From: Bradyrhizobium sp. SZCCT0148
GTDB lineage: Bacteria; Pseudomonadota; Alphaproteobacteria; Rhizobiales; Xanthobacteraceae
DNA length: 64,000 nt
Reading direction: 5' to 3'
NCBI RefSeq assembly: GCF_018129985.1
Contig: NZ_JAFCKT010000008.1
Location: 220,236 to 284,235 of the forward strand
The notes under the pieces: generated by a model
What the model was told of the DNA's origin: nothing
Databases searched by the model: none
The model's input: only the letters and a program-made list of their open reading frames with translations
Shown here: in pieces, positions 33,807 to 42,662 of the stretch
Position numbering within the stretch: the stretch's first letter is position 1
Layout: every line of letters begins with the position of its first letter
Made by a program: the position numbers and the translations under genes

Positions 33807-34388
33807 ATGCGCTTTCTATTGCCAGCCGCTGCGGCTGCTTTGATTACCTTCTCCATAGCTGTTAATTGTCAGACCTCTGCAAACGAGCATCCGCGTCTCT
33901 CGGCAGTGGCCGATACAAGCACCTTCGTTGATCTGCTGGCCCTCATGTCAGGGGATTGCAAAACGCTGAAAATCGCGGGACGGGACTTTGGTTGCAGGAC
34001 GGTCGCTTACGCGCATGGCAATAAGGGGCGCGTTTACTTCTCGGTAGCCGTCGATGATCCCACCGACGACAGCCGCGTCGTCTCATTTTCCGGCGAGAAC
34101 GGCAAGCGGGCCGATGACAATTCCTATGAATTGCCGATCGACCTCATGCTGTTGAATTCCAAGGAACGGCCGAAGGTAAACGGGCTGCCCGCGCCTGCCG
34201 AGGAGACCTCCACTGGCCTATGCCGCCAGACGGGCAATTTCGCTGCCAAAAAGGTGAAGGATGTCACCTGCTCCGCGATCGACAGCGAGGGCCGCCGGTA
34301 CGAACTGCTGTTCGTCTCGGACGGCTCGCCGGTGAGTGTGCGCCGGATCCGCCTATCGGCACCTTCTATCCAAGACCCGTTCAATTAG
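33807..34388 (+). CDS. Exported protein of unknown function
   Basis: From the ATG at 33807 this is a 193-residue protein with a clear signal peptide (MRFLLPAAAAALITFSIAV), cut near NCQTSA. The mature part has five cysteines, including GDCKTL, FGCRTV, GLCRQT and VTCSAI, likely paired in the periplasm, and beta-rich segments such as GRVYFSVAVDD and RRYELLFVSDG. No family is recognised. A strong rho-independent terminator follows at 34511. It is the only well-preserved protein of normal size between the IS21 remnant and the sorting island. The longer opening at 33750 has no support. Confidence 0.75.
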   Translation: MRFLLPAAAAALITFSIAVNCQTSANEHPRLSAVADTSTFVDLLALMSGDCKTLKIAGRDFGCRTVAYAHGNKGRVYFSVAVDDPTDDSRVVSFSGENGKRADDNSYELPIDLMLLNSKERPKVNGLPAPAEETSTGLCRQTGNFAAKKVKDVTCSAIDSEGRRYELLFVSDGSPVSVRRIRLSAPSIQDPFN

Positions 34389-34510
34389 GTCTGTCTCAGG
34401 ACGATTTCGCTCCGGCCTGCTAGGCTTCGCGCAGAACGTTAGTTCACGCCGCGCGAAAGCTGTGCTAGCGAAATCCTGCGATCGACAGTCCGGATCGCGG
34501 TCTACCAAAC

Positions 34511-34542
34511 TCCCGCCGGCTCACGAGGTCGGCGGGATTTTT
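34511..34542 (+). terminator. Rho-independent terminator
   Basis: TCCCGCCG (34511-34518) pairs with CGGCGGGA (34530-34537) and is followed by TTTTT. It lies 123 bases after the stop at 34388. Confidence 0.75.
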
Positions 34543-34679
34543 GCTATGGTAAAAGCAAAGCCGCATTTCCAGAGCGGGCTACGGCCTATTTTTCAATCTA
34601 CTGCGGATCAAACACCTCTAAATGCGTCGGATTGTTTCAGGCGCGGTTCTTCGCCCAGGAAAGGTTTGGGGTTTTTGTG

Positions 34680-34775
34680 ATGGATAGCCGCTTATTACTC
34701 TCGGCTTTTGCTGGCGTGCTTTGTTTAATTGTGATCCTTGCCGTAATCACGACTGCTCGATTGCTTTGGCCTTAG
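34680..34775 (+). CDS. Putative 31-aa single-helix membrane microprotein
   Basis: A 31-codon frame begins MDSRLLLSAFAGVLCLIVIL and ends with a short basic/aromatic tail before TAG at 34773. Nearly the whole chain is one hydrophobic helix. A purine-rich GGGG element lies about 10 bases upstream. Very small proteins of this form are common in alphaproteobacteria but are hard to confirm from sequence alone. Confidence 0.35.
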   Translation: MDSRLLLSAFAGVLCLIVILAVITTARLLWP

Positions 34776-36297
34776 TCAGACGCATCGTGTTGACCGCAGA
34801 CTGTCCCGGCGGGCAGTCTACGGCCACGCCACACCGTACCGCACGATCGGTGGAGCGAACTTGTAGAAAGCCACCTAGCCGCCGGCCCGAGGGGCTAACT
34901 TGGGGGGCGCGCGTGGGGCCGGCGGCGTGGGACGTAAGCCCTCGGGGGCGTGCGTGAGACCATGCCATCGGGTCGGCCAATCTGAGCAACTACAACTTTG
35001 GTCGCGAGCGAAAGACCGCCCAAGGCGAAGGCATGGAGCTCGACGGTCGGGCCAAAGCCAATCTTGACGTTGTGCTAGAGGAGGTATGCCGACCGCTATG
35101 GCGGCGACCATGAACTCAGAAAGCACATCGCTGAAAAGCTGTTCGACAGCGCGATCAGCGGCAACCGCACCCTGCCGGCTTGACCGACGTGGTCCCGGCC
35201 GCTCTGGCAAAGGCCACGCAGAAACCGGCCTGACGCCGAGCCGGCTTCCCCACGCGAGCCTCTCGACGGCACTTGTGACGCATCGCGCCCGTCTCGACTT
35301 AAGACGCAACGCGGGCGCGTTCCCTGGCTGCGCGGCGGCGCTCCAGACGCTGGCGGCGCCGTAAGGCTTGATCGGCGGGCTGTCCCAGTGGGGGCACCGG
35401 CGCTCGATGAACTGGAAATTCATCGAGGCCGCCTCCGCCGAATGGCCCGAGGCCATCGGTGGTTGCTTGGAGAGCCGATCTGCGGACTGCGATCAGAATG
35501 CGCGGCGACCATGGGAAAAGAATGCATCAGCGGACAATCGCTTGATCTTGAGCTCCCTAGGCGACGGAAGCAATCGCAATCGACGGGGCCCATCGCATGT
35601 GGCCGAGTGGTACCCCACATCTCTGGATCTCCGGACCGAGCCGCTGGCCGAGACGCTTCTCTCGGGGGCTTCTCGCACGCGATCAGCACCGGCTTCTCTT
35701 CTGGCCAGCCGACGGCCCTTCGGCTTCCTGCTGGCTTGTGGCCGCCCTTGCCGGCGCGGCTTCCCGACTGGTGCTCTGCCGCAGCGGGTCCATCAGGTCG
35801 ACGAGGTTCTCGCCCGATGCAGATCACGGAGCTACTCGCGAGGTGGCGCATGCCACCCCGAAGCAGATCGCCAAAGATGGTGGCCGCCGTCGGCAAACGC
35901 CGTCCCGAGCCGGGCTGGCGCCCGAAGCCGACTTGCCTCCGGAACACTGGCGGCGCCCTATGCCCCTCACAGGGCGGGAGGCGATCACCGCTCCTGGGCT
36001 CGACGCAGTCGAATGCAAAATGATCAGTGACCTCGCAACGGTATGGCCAAGCAGGAACTGTTCGCGCGGATCGCAGCACCTCCGGTATTGGCCGACGAGG
36101 TCGAGTGCGCGATAGCCGTTCCATCGCCGAGCAAGTCTTTCGGAACCCGATAAGACAACCTCGCCATCGGGCCTCGTCGCCCTTGCATCGGTCGTCAAAT
36201 GGAACGCCTGGTCGCCGGGGAAATTATCGTGCCGTTCTATTTACAATGTTGCAATTTCTCGGCCGACGACGGCCGTCGTTCATTTCGGATCAAGTGA
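34776..36297. other. Decayed accessory sequence
   Basis: About 1.5 kb without an intact gene, apart from the broken small gene at 35033-35233. Long open frames here on both strands are the result of high GC and show no family motifs. On the minus strand near 35800 a stretch reads ENLVDLMDPLRQST, faintly like the C-terminus of bacterial Ku, but too short to call. Confidence 0.4.
35033..35233 (+). pseudogene. Conserved rhizobial small protein, broken by two frameshifts
   Basis: The ATG at 35033 opens MELDGRAKANLDVVLEEVCR. The frame then breaks and resumes as GGDHELRKHIAEKLFDSAIS. It breaks again near GNRTL and resumes as GLTDVVPAALAKATQKPA, ending at TGA 35231. The three parts in order match a roughly 65-residue conserved protein that I recognise from rhizobial genomes (pattern NxDxxLxEVCRxLxxGGDHExRKxxAxxL). 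Two single-base changes therefore inactivated it. Its function is unknown. Confidence 0.6.
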
Positions 36298-36465
36298 ATG
36301 GAAGAGCCCGCGTCCGATGCTGACCTGCTGCGCTTGATGTCCGAGGTCATCTCATTGCGCGAACAGGTGGCCCAAGCCGAGCTTCACGCTCATCAGCTAC
36401 AGTGCGCCGACCTGGGACCTGTCGTTATTCCGTCCAAAAGAACACGTGCTCAAAAAACTCGTTAG
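36298..36465 (+). CDS. Small protein of unknown function (55 aa)
   Basis: The 55-codon frame opens MEEPASDADLLRLMSEVISL, a helical and acidic start. REQVAQAELHAHQ follows, then a basic tail ending TRAQKTR. It resembles small conserved helical proteins of Bradyrhizobium, though its tail looks out of place and may follow a frameshift. The start codon has only a weak purine element upstream. It is just before the AT-rich promoter of the first tagged protein. Confidence 0.4.
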   Translation: MEEPASDADLLRLMSEVISLREQVAQAELHAHQLQCADLGPVVIPSKRTRAQKTR

Positions 36466-36499
36466 CGGTCCGAAGCGGAAGCCCCCCCGTAACCGGAGC

Positions 36500-36613
36500 A
36501 CTATTGGAGCAAGCCTCGTGCGCTCGTTCAGATAAAATGATAGGGGCAGTTGACTGGTATTAAAATATAATGAATAGTCATTTAAATTTCTAATAGTTAA
36601 CGTGTGAGGCCTT
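36500..36613 (+). promoter_or_regulatory. AT-rich promoter region of the first PEPxWA-CTERM gene
   Basis: A sharp AT-rich interval in an otherwise GC-rich window. TTGACT (36550-36555) and AATAGT (36573-36578) stand 17 bases apart as -35/-10 candidates, with TATAAT at 36566 also present. Similar AT-rich leaders precede other tagged-protein genes, near 49250 and 54200. Confidence 0.4.
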
Positions 36614-37219
36614 ATGATGAGAACGTATCTGGTGGCCGCGACGATCGCGCTAGGTGCAGCTACGGCCGCGAAGGCGGACGTCATTCCCTATGCGAACCAG
36701 GGGACGGAAAATCCGACCACCTACACGTTCACCGCCCCCTCAAGCGGCGCCCTGATCGCATATTTCTATGGCTCGGGAGCTTCGTTCAGCGAGATGCTGG
36801 GTCTCCTAGTGAACAATTACAACCGCGGCACGGGGCTGGAGAACCACAGCAGCACTTACGGTCAATCCTACAATTTCGGCAATGTCAGTGCCGGTGACAA
36901 ACTCGTGTTCTACATCGACGTCAAGACGACGGGCTTCACCTATTACTCAGACGTCGCGATGAACAAGGACCACGTCAACCATGCGTATTCAACCTCCTTC
37001 TCTGGCGACGGAATTATCCCGGCCGGGACCTATGTCGGTTTCGAGGACCTCAGCCAGTGCGATACGCACTGGACCGACAACAATTACCGAGACGAACAGT
37101 TCGTCTTCACGGTCACGGCGGTGCCCGAGCCTTCGACCTGGGCGATGATGATGCTGGGTTTCGCGGGCGTCGGCTTCCTGGCCTATCGCCGCCGCACGCC
37201 TGCGAGGGCCACTGCTTAA
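36614..37219 (+). CDS. PEPxWA-CTERM sorting-tag protein
   Basis: A 201-residue exported protein. It has a signal peptide (TYLVAATIALGAATAAKADV) and a beta-rich body with SSGALIAYFYGSGASFSEML. The C-terminus is a tripartite exosortase tag: VPEPSTWAMMMLGFAGVGFL, then a short basic end with RRR. The tag is a PEP motif, a hydrophobic helix and arginines, in the PEPxWA subtype. The exosortase encoded at 60039 would cleave near PEP and may attach the protein to a glycan or lipid at the surface. The body has no family I can name. A GAGG element precedes the ATG; a second Met follows directly. It is a single gene between non-coding stretches. Confidence 0.9.
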   Translation: MMRTYLVAATIALGAATAAKADVIPYANQGTENPTTYTFTAPSSGALIAYFYGSGASFSEMLGLLVNNYNRGTGLENHSSTYGQSYNFGNVSAGDKLVFYIDVKTTGFTYYSDVAMNKDHVNHAYSTSFSGDGIIPAGTYVGFEDLSQCDTHWTDNNYRDEQFVFTVTAVPEPSTWAMMMLGFAGVGFLAYRRRTPARATA

Positions 37220-37295
37220 GGCAACTCGGTTCTGATCAATCGCAAACCGCGCATACCTTGTTCTGGTGCTTCATGCACCCGGCCGCGCGCCCGCG

Positions 37296-37520
37296 TTACT
37301 CGGCCGCCAAGCCTAGATTTGCTAAGCGGCCTCTGACCGCGATTTCGAAGTTGGAGACGCAGGATTCCAGGCTGCGCACGGGACCGCCATCGTCAAGATA
37401 TTGGGCGAGGGAGCGGAGGCGCGCATGAGAGCGTCCCTCGATCTCGTCGAGGTCGCTAGCGATCTGCTCAAGCGCCTGCTGAAGTCGGCGCAGATCAGAG
37501 AGATGCAGTGCCTGACCCAT
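37296..37520 (-). CDS. Small helical protein of unknown function
   Basis: From the ATG at 37520 a 74-residue product is encoded; the frame is open further upstream to 37691, but that part lacks protein character. It is helical and charged (LSDLRRLQQALEQIASDLDE), with the look of a short coiled coil followed by a second helix (NFEIAVRGRLANLGLAAE). GGGGG lies eight bases before the ATG. No family is recognised. It could be a real small gene or a chance frame. Confidence 0.4.
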   Translation of the reverse strand: MGQALHLSDLRRLQQALEQIASDLDEIEGRSHARLRSLAQYLDDGGPVRSLESCVSNFEIAVRGRLANLGLAAE

Positions 37521-38908
37521 CAGATGGCCCCCGGAAGCGCGGCTATGACCGAGGACCGGACCCAGAACGACCCACGAATGGTGCATACAAAGTGCCCGCA
37601 ACTGCGCGGCGGCAATCCCGAGTGCCGTCTCGAATGGACGCCTTGCACGGATCGGCTTGCTGGATCCATCAAGATGAATACCCAAACTCAAATATAATCC
37701 ATTATTTGTATTTTTAATAAGAGGTCAATAGCCAATTCAATAATGCGGGAATTTTGGTAATTAACGTCGCGCGCCACTGGACATACGCGGTCGTCCAAAG
37801 TCGCCCTCGGCTTGGGCGGCCGGAGAGGATCGATCCGGTCGGGTGGCTGTGGCTGAACAATGCATCGGACATGTCGGATGCCGCCAGCCCCCGGTCACCA
37901 CGCGGTTGTTCCTGACGGCGAATTCGCAGTGTTTGCGGCTGGCCGGCCGTGTTGAGTTGATGCTGGCCGTCCCCGGTCGGTTGCTGCACGATAGACTGCT
38001 GCGCGGGCCGGTCTCGAGCAGCATTGTGTTGAGGATCAGGCTGTCGCTGGCGGCAAGGGAGGCGAAGCTCGTCTTTCTCTTCCACGAAGCCGGCGTCGCC
38101 ATTCCGGTCGCAAGCCGGCCAATCCCATTCCGGCCGCGAGGAGGAACGCTTGGATTGGCCTTGGACTCATGACATTGGCAGAGTGAGGCTGCGGATCAGA
38201 AGCACGGACAATCAAAGGCTCCCCGAACGTCACCGGCGAGGCTGCAGACGACCCTCACCATCTGGTCGGCGTTTTCGACCTCCAGCACATCGGCGGCGTA
38301 GTGGCCCGGGTCTGCACGGTCTTCAGGCTGGGTGAATGTTGCTGGCCTCGGCAATCTCATCGGTCGCCTTCACCGTTTCGGCTGCGTTCTAACCCGGCGC
38401 TCCACGGGCCTGCCGTTCCGGCCGAGCGACCTTGATGTTGTTGCTCATTTGCTCCTGCTTAGAGTGCGCATAACCGAGCGCGCGGGCGACGAAATCCGCT
38501 CGCCACTGTCAGCGACCAGATCCAGGTTTGAGAAATCAGGGTTGGAGTTCCTCGACCAGTTGACTTGCGGCGGCCGGCCTGGACAGGGATCCGATGGTCT
38601 TGACTTCCTCCTCGATCCTCGCGTTCACACCCTCGAGGCTCCTGCGGAGTCGCCGAGCTGGTTGCGAAAATCATTCAGCAGGGTGGACGGCGCGGTCGCA
38701 GTTGCGGACGCCGATACGCCGCACCTGCCGGATTTGCCAAGGCCCTAGCCGCGACAAGCAGAACGCCTCAAATGGCTCTCCGCCGCGTCAAATGCCGCCG
38801 CCGGATGACGAAACCGTCATCTCAAACTCGAGAACCATAGGATTGCCGGCCAGCCGCGTGCCGAGGCTGGTTGCGCCAAGGCCGATCATGCCCACCAGGG
38901 GCAATGCA
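37521..38908. other. Decayed region between sorting-tag and acetylation genes
   Basis: No intact gene is seen. On the minus strand at about 38420-38750 fragments in different frames (STLLNDFRNQLGD; VNARIEEEVKTIGSLSRPAA; LGYAHSKQEQMSNNIKVA) look like one gene broken by several frameshifts. I do not recognise its family. An AT-rich patch lies at 37690-37740. Confidence 0.4.
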
Positions 38909-39190
38909 TTACCACCAAAAATATGGGAAAACCCGATAGCGCAGCCGCGGATTGCCGTAATAGCCGGGGCCATCATAGGGGCCGTAGAAATTGCCGTCGC
39001 CATAGACCCAACGCGCGACCGGCCTGCGGGCCGGCGGACGGTAGCAGCGGCCGGTCTCGTCGCAGACCACCTTGACCTGCTCGAGTATCGGAGTGGCATG
39101 AGGCATGGCGGACTGAGCCAGAAGCGGCGCCGCGGACGCTGCCCCTGCCAACATGGAAATACCGGCGACTACTCCAGCCAGTTTCAGCAT
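38909..39190 (-). CDS. Small secreted protein with aromatic/glycine-rich tail
   Basis: This is a 93-residue protein from the ATG at 39190, which has GAGGGG upstream; a longer opening at 39220 lacks one. The signal peptide is MLKLAGVVAGISMLAGAASA. The mature part has two cysteines in VVCDETGRCYRPPARRP and a tail rich in Y, G, P and W (NFYGPYDGPGYYGN ... FPYFWW). Similar short secreted proteins are common in Bradyrhizobiaceae, without known function. It is divergent from the AlgF-like gene with a 320-base spacer. Confidence 0.7.
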   Translation of the reverse strand: MLKLAGVVAGISMLAGAASAAPLLAQSAMPHATPILEQVKVVCDETGRCYRPPARRPVARWVYGDGNFYGPYDGPGYYGNPRLRYRVFPYFWW

Positions 39191-39510
39191 TGTCTTGCCC
39201 CTCGGATCCGCCCGATTCAAATTCCACAGAGATTAACAGTCTTAATAGGCTCTTATCCGCAGGACAAGACCAGAGAGACCCGCCTGCTGCCGCTTGGCCC
39301 TCGCCGAAGCGGCGCTGCGATGAATCTGCCACATCAGGCGTAGCGCCGGCCTGGATCGGACCGCCTGGCGTGGTTGCCGCCTCTGTCGGGAGGAGGACAT
39401 TGCTAACCAATTCCGTTTGCTATGCACGGAGCGACTACGCCCGCGCTGATTTCCGCTCGATCGCCCAGATGCTATGTCTCGGCTCGCTTCAACCACACCC
39501 CAATTCCGGC
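39191..39510. other. Divergent promoter region of the acetylation cassette
   Basis: 320 bases between the secreted small protein and the AlgF-like gene. The + strand frame stays open, but the segment before 39469 has no signal peptide or domain. No exact copy of the TGCGWCGCA element was found here. Confidence 0.4.
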
Positions 39511-40203
39511 ATGGTCCTTCCCTCACCTTCCCACAATCGCTTTTGCCTGCTCGCTGCGCTGCTGACGTCCCTGTCGATCGCCATGGCTCCGCAGAGCCGC
39601 GGACAGGAGATCGGCCGCCTTTATGCGACCAGGCCACCGCCGGGATATGCTTTCATCAGGATCGCCACACTGTCCGGCGGAGACGTGCCACGCGTTCAGG
39701 TCAATTCGGCAGAGTTGCCGATCAACGAGGCCACCGGCGCGAGCGCCTACCGCGCCGTCCCGGGAAACCAGCCCCTGAACCTGTCAGTCAACGGCTCGGC
39801 GATCTCGAAAGATGTGGTGCCGGGCGCCGAGACATATCTCACCCTGGTGATCTCGAAAACAGACACGGCCTGGACCGTTCAATCCATCGACGAGGGGCAA
39901 GGCTCCGGCGATGGCCTGAAAGCCAAGCTGCGCTTCCTGAATCTCGTACCCGGATGCGCAGCCACGCTGCAAATTGCAGACGGCCCGACGATATTTCAGC
40001 AAAGTGCGTTTGCCTCGGTGCAGTCCCGGACCATCAATCCCGTCGCCGCCAAGCTCGAGGGCTCCTGTGGCAAAACCGGCGCGCCCCTGACGCTGCCTCA
40101 GCTGCGCGCCGGCGACTCCTACAGCCTCTTCCTTCGCAAGGATTCCGAGCGGCTTCGTCTCATCGGTCAATTGGATGAGACCGAGCCCTATCGGGAGCGC
40201 TAG
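39511..40203 (+). CDS. AlgF-like periplasmic polysaccharide O-acetylation protein
   Basis: The protein is about 230 residues from ATG 39511; ATG 39469 would add 14. A signal peptide is visible (FCLLAALLTSLSIAMAPQSR, cut near GQEI). The mature part has two similar beta domains as in AlgF. The first runs from RLYATRPPPGYAFIRIATLS to LTLVISK, the second contains LRFLNLVPGCAATLQIADGP and then RTINPVAAKLEGSCGK with two cysteines. AlgF takes part in O-acetylation of alginate in the periplasm. The next gene, 11 bases on, encodes an AlgI-like transporter of acetyl groups and two SGNH proteins follow, so the whole is an alginate-type acetylation cassette without alginate synthesis genes. The sequence similarity is modest; context makes the call firm. 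Confidence 0.75.
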   Translation: MVLPSPSHNRFCLLAALLTSLSIAMAPQSRGQEIGRLYATRPPPGYAFIRIATLSGGDVPRVQVNSAELPINEATGASAYRAVPGNQPLNLSVNGSAISKDVVPGAETYLTLVISKTDTAWTVQSIDEGQGSGDGLKAKLRFLNLVPGCAATLQIADGPTIFQQSAFASVQSRTINPVAAKLEGSCGKTGAPLTLPQLRAGDSYSLFLRKDSERLRLIGQLDETEPYRER

Positions 40204-40214
40204 GCAGATCGCCG

Positions 40215-41594
40215 ATGGTGTTCGTCAGCGATTCCTTCGTTTTTCTTTTTCTGCCTCTGTTTTTGCTTGTCTACGCGCTGGTCCCTGCCCGCTTCCGCAA
40301 TGCCACGATCCTCCTGTTCAGCCTGATCTTCTATGGCTGGTGGCGGTTCGATTTTCTTCCGCTCCTCATCGCCATCGCCTGCTGGTCGTGGGCAACGGGC
40401 CTCTGGATCGTCCGAAGCAACGGCCGCGAGCGTCGGATCGCCCTGCTCGCCGCCATTCTTCCGCCTCTCGCAAGCCTGATCTGGTTCAAATACGCCAACC
40501 TTCTTGTTGAAAGTGCGCTGACGCTGGGGGCGCCGCTCGGACATTGGACTGCAATCCCTCTGCCCATCGGCCTCTCATTCTTCGTGTTCGGCGCGATCTC
40601 CTACTCGGTCGATGCGTTCAGAAAAACCGTCGCTGCCGAGCCCAGCCTCGTGAATTACGCCACCTATCAGGCAATGTTTGGCCACCTCGTCGCAGGGCCC
40701 GTGGTCCGCTATCAGTCCGTGGCGGAGCGATTGGCCTCCCGTTCCTTCGACCTCTCGGAGTTCACCGAAGGATGGCGCCGTTTCATGCTGGGTTTTGCAC
40801 AGAAGGTGCTGCTCGGAGACACGCTTGCGCCGCTCGTCGATGCCGGCTATGCGCTGCCGAATCCCAGCGCGGCCGACGTCGTCCTGACTGTCGCTGCCTA
40901 CACGCTACATCTCTATTTTGACTTTGCCGGATACAGCAGCATGGCCATCGGACTCGGCCTGATGGTCGGCCTGAAGTTTCCGGAGAATTTCAACAATCCC
41001 TATCTGAGCGGATCGATCACCGAATTCTGGCGTCGCTGGCACATCAGCTTGTCGAGCTGGCTCCGCGACTATCTTTACATACCGCTTGGTGGAAACCGTG
41101 TCGGTAAGGTCCGCTCCTACTTCAACCTGCTGGTAACGATGGCGCTCGGCGGCCTCTGGCACGGCGCCGGTTGGACCTTTCTGGTCTGGGGCATCTGGCA
41201 TGGACTGGGCTTGATCACGGCGCGGCTATGGAGCGCGGCCTACGCGCCCGCAATCCCGGCACTCATCGCGCATGTCCTGACGATGGTCTTCGTGATGGTG
41301 GGGTGGCTGCTGTTTCGCGCGCAGGATTGGCAAGTTGCCCAAACGATGCTGTCGGGATTGCTGGGATCTAACGGCTTTGTCTTGTCCTCACCAATGGCTG
41401 CGACCACAAGGCCGACTGAACTGCTGACGCTTTGCATCGGACTGCTGGTCGTCTACGCGCCGGCGCTGCCGCGGTATCCCTTACGAGGCTACATCGCGCG
41501 GCCGCCGTTCGAATTGGCGCTGCTGTTGTGGCTTTGCGCCTTGTGGACGATGCAAAGCCGCACCGTGATTCCCTTCCTGTATTTCCAATTCTAG
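40215..41594 (+). CDS. AlgI-like MBOAT O-acyltransferase
   Basis: This 459-residue protein has about ten or more transmembrane helices and belongs to the membrane-bound O-acyltransferase family. AlgI-type motifs are FAGYSSMAIGLGLMVGLKFP, then FWRRWHISLSSWLRDYLYIP, then LGGLWHGAGWTFLVWGIWHG, where the presumed catalytic histidine is near residue 316. AlgI-type proteins pass an acetyl group across the inner membrane to periplasmic transferases. The N-terminus MVFVSDSFVFLFLPLFLLVY is also typical. It begins 11 bases after the AlgF-like gene and is followed 11 bases later by the first SGNH protein, so all are one operon. Confidence 0.93.
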   Translation: MVFVSDSFVFLFLPLFLLVYALVPARFRNATILLFSLIFYGWWRFDFLPLLIAIACWSWATGLWIVRSNGRERRIALLAAILPPLASLIWFKYANLLVESALTLGAPLGHWTAIPLPIGLSFFVFGAISYSVDAFRKTVAAEPSLVNYATYQAMFGHLVAGPVVRYQSVAERLASRSFDLSEFTEGWRRFMLGFAQKVLLGDTLAPLVDAGYALPNPSAADVVLTVAAYTLHLYFDFAGYSSMAIGLGLMVGLKFPENFNNPYLSGSITEFWRRWHISLSSWLRDYLYIPLGGNRVGKVRSYFNLLVTMALGGLWHGAGWTFLVWGIWHGLGLITARLWSAAYAPAIPALIAHVLTMVFVMVGWLLFRAQDWQVAQTMLSGLLGSNGFVLSSPMAATTRPTELLTLCIGLLVVYAPALPRYPLRGYIARPPFELALLLWLCALWTMQSRTVIPFLYFQF

Positions 41595-41605
41595 GGAGAC
41601 GCGCG

Positions 41606-42658
41606 ATGATCAGAGCCCTCCTCGTACTTGCGGTGATCTTCTCGGGACTGGCCGCAGTGCTGACGAGAGGTCATCAAGCGCTCGGCGAGGTGCTGAGCAC
41701 GACGACGGCGAACGATCTCACCAACGGCCGCTTTGCGCAGAAAATCGACAAGGCTGTCTTTGGCGCAGTGCCGCGGAGCACCGCGCTGGACGGCCTCGTA
41801 ACGGGGCTCGAATATCGAGTCTTGGGCGACGCCGGGCCGCAGGTCCGCGCTGGCTGCGGTGACTGGCTCTACAGCATGGAAGAGCTGCGAGCCGAACGCC
41901 GCGATCGCGACAACATGGCTCTCCGCGCAGAACTGCTGGAACGGCTCGTCCGTACAATCAAGCAGTCGGGCGCACGCCTCATCATTGTCCCCGTCCCCGA
42001 CAAGGCGGACCAGGTCGGCGACAAGCTCTGCGGCATCACGGCGACGCAATCTCGGCTACGAGACCAATTCTGGAACGAGCTCGCCCATGTCGAAGACGCC
42101 GTTGTCGTCGACCTCCGCGAGAACTGGCCGAGACCCGGCTATTGGAAGACCGACACACATTGGGATCAAGCCGGCGCGCGCTTCGCGGCGGAGCGGATCG
42201 CGCAGACTGCAGCTCGCATGCCAGAACCTGGGCAGGATGCTGTTCGGCTCGTCGAAGGATCCATGCAACAGCGCACGGGCGACCTTGCGAAGCTGTCCGG
42301 GCTGAGCGATGCGCCGCATGCTCTCGCGCCGGCGCCCGAGCAGGAGCGCGAGGTCAAGGTGGATATCGCACGATCTGGCGGACTGCTCGACGACACGCCC
42401 GAGCCATCCATCATTCTGGCCGGATCTTCCTTCTCGTTGAATTCGGGCTTCCTGGAATATCTCGAGACTTCGCTCAGCAGGGAGGTGGTGCAGGTCAGCC
42501 AACGCGGCGGAGGCTTCGCCGGAGCGCTGCTTGAGACACTCGAGAAGAGAACTGGCAGCTTGGCGAAAGCCAAGGCAGTGATATGGGAATGGCCGATGCG
42601 ATCCTTGGTCTCGCCCCCGAGCGACGCCGAGAAGAGTTTCATGCGCCGGAGCAAGTGA
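41606..42658 (+). CDS. AlgX/AlgJ-like SGNH O-acetyltransferase (first copy)
   Basis: The ATG at 41606 (GGGAG eight bases upstream) gives 350 residues; the open frame reaches back to 41432 inside the MBOAT gene. An N-terminal hydrophobic segment (ALLVLAVIFSGLAAVLT) acts as signal or anchor. The SGNH triad of the AlgX/AlgJ family is present: KTDTHWD with Asp183 and His185, and ILAGSSFSLN with the nucleophile Ser at about 274. DWLYSMEELR near 86 is the family's conserved N-terminal box. Such proteins acetylate the polymer in the periplasm using acetyl groups supplied by the AlgI-like protein. Confidence 0.85.
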   Translation: MIRALLVLAVIFSGLAAVLTRGHQALGEVLSTTTANDLTNGRFAQKIDKAVFGAVPRSTALDGLVTGLEYRVLGDAGPQVRAGCGDWLYSMEELRAERRDRDNMALRAELLERLVRTIKQSGARLIIVPVPDKADQVGDKLCGITATQSRLRDQFWNELAHVEDAVVVDLRENWPRPGYWKTDTHWDQAGARFAAERIAQTAARMPEPGQDAVRLVEGSMQQRTGDLAKLSGLSDAPHALAPAPEQEREVKVDIARSGGLLDDTPEPSIILAGSSFSLNSGFLEYLETSLSREVVQVSQRGGGFAGALLETLEKRTGSLAKAKAVIWEWPMRSLVSPPSDAEKSFMRRSK

Positions 42659-42662
42659 TCCA

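Noticed and set aside
35420..36124. Minus-strand frame with a Ku-like ENLVDLMDPLRQST patch
   Set aside because: The match is a dozen residues at most and no other part of Ku is found; chance similarity cannot be excluded.
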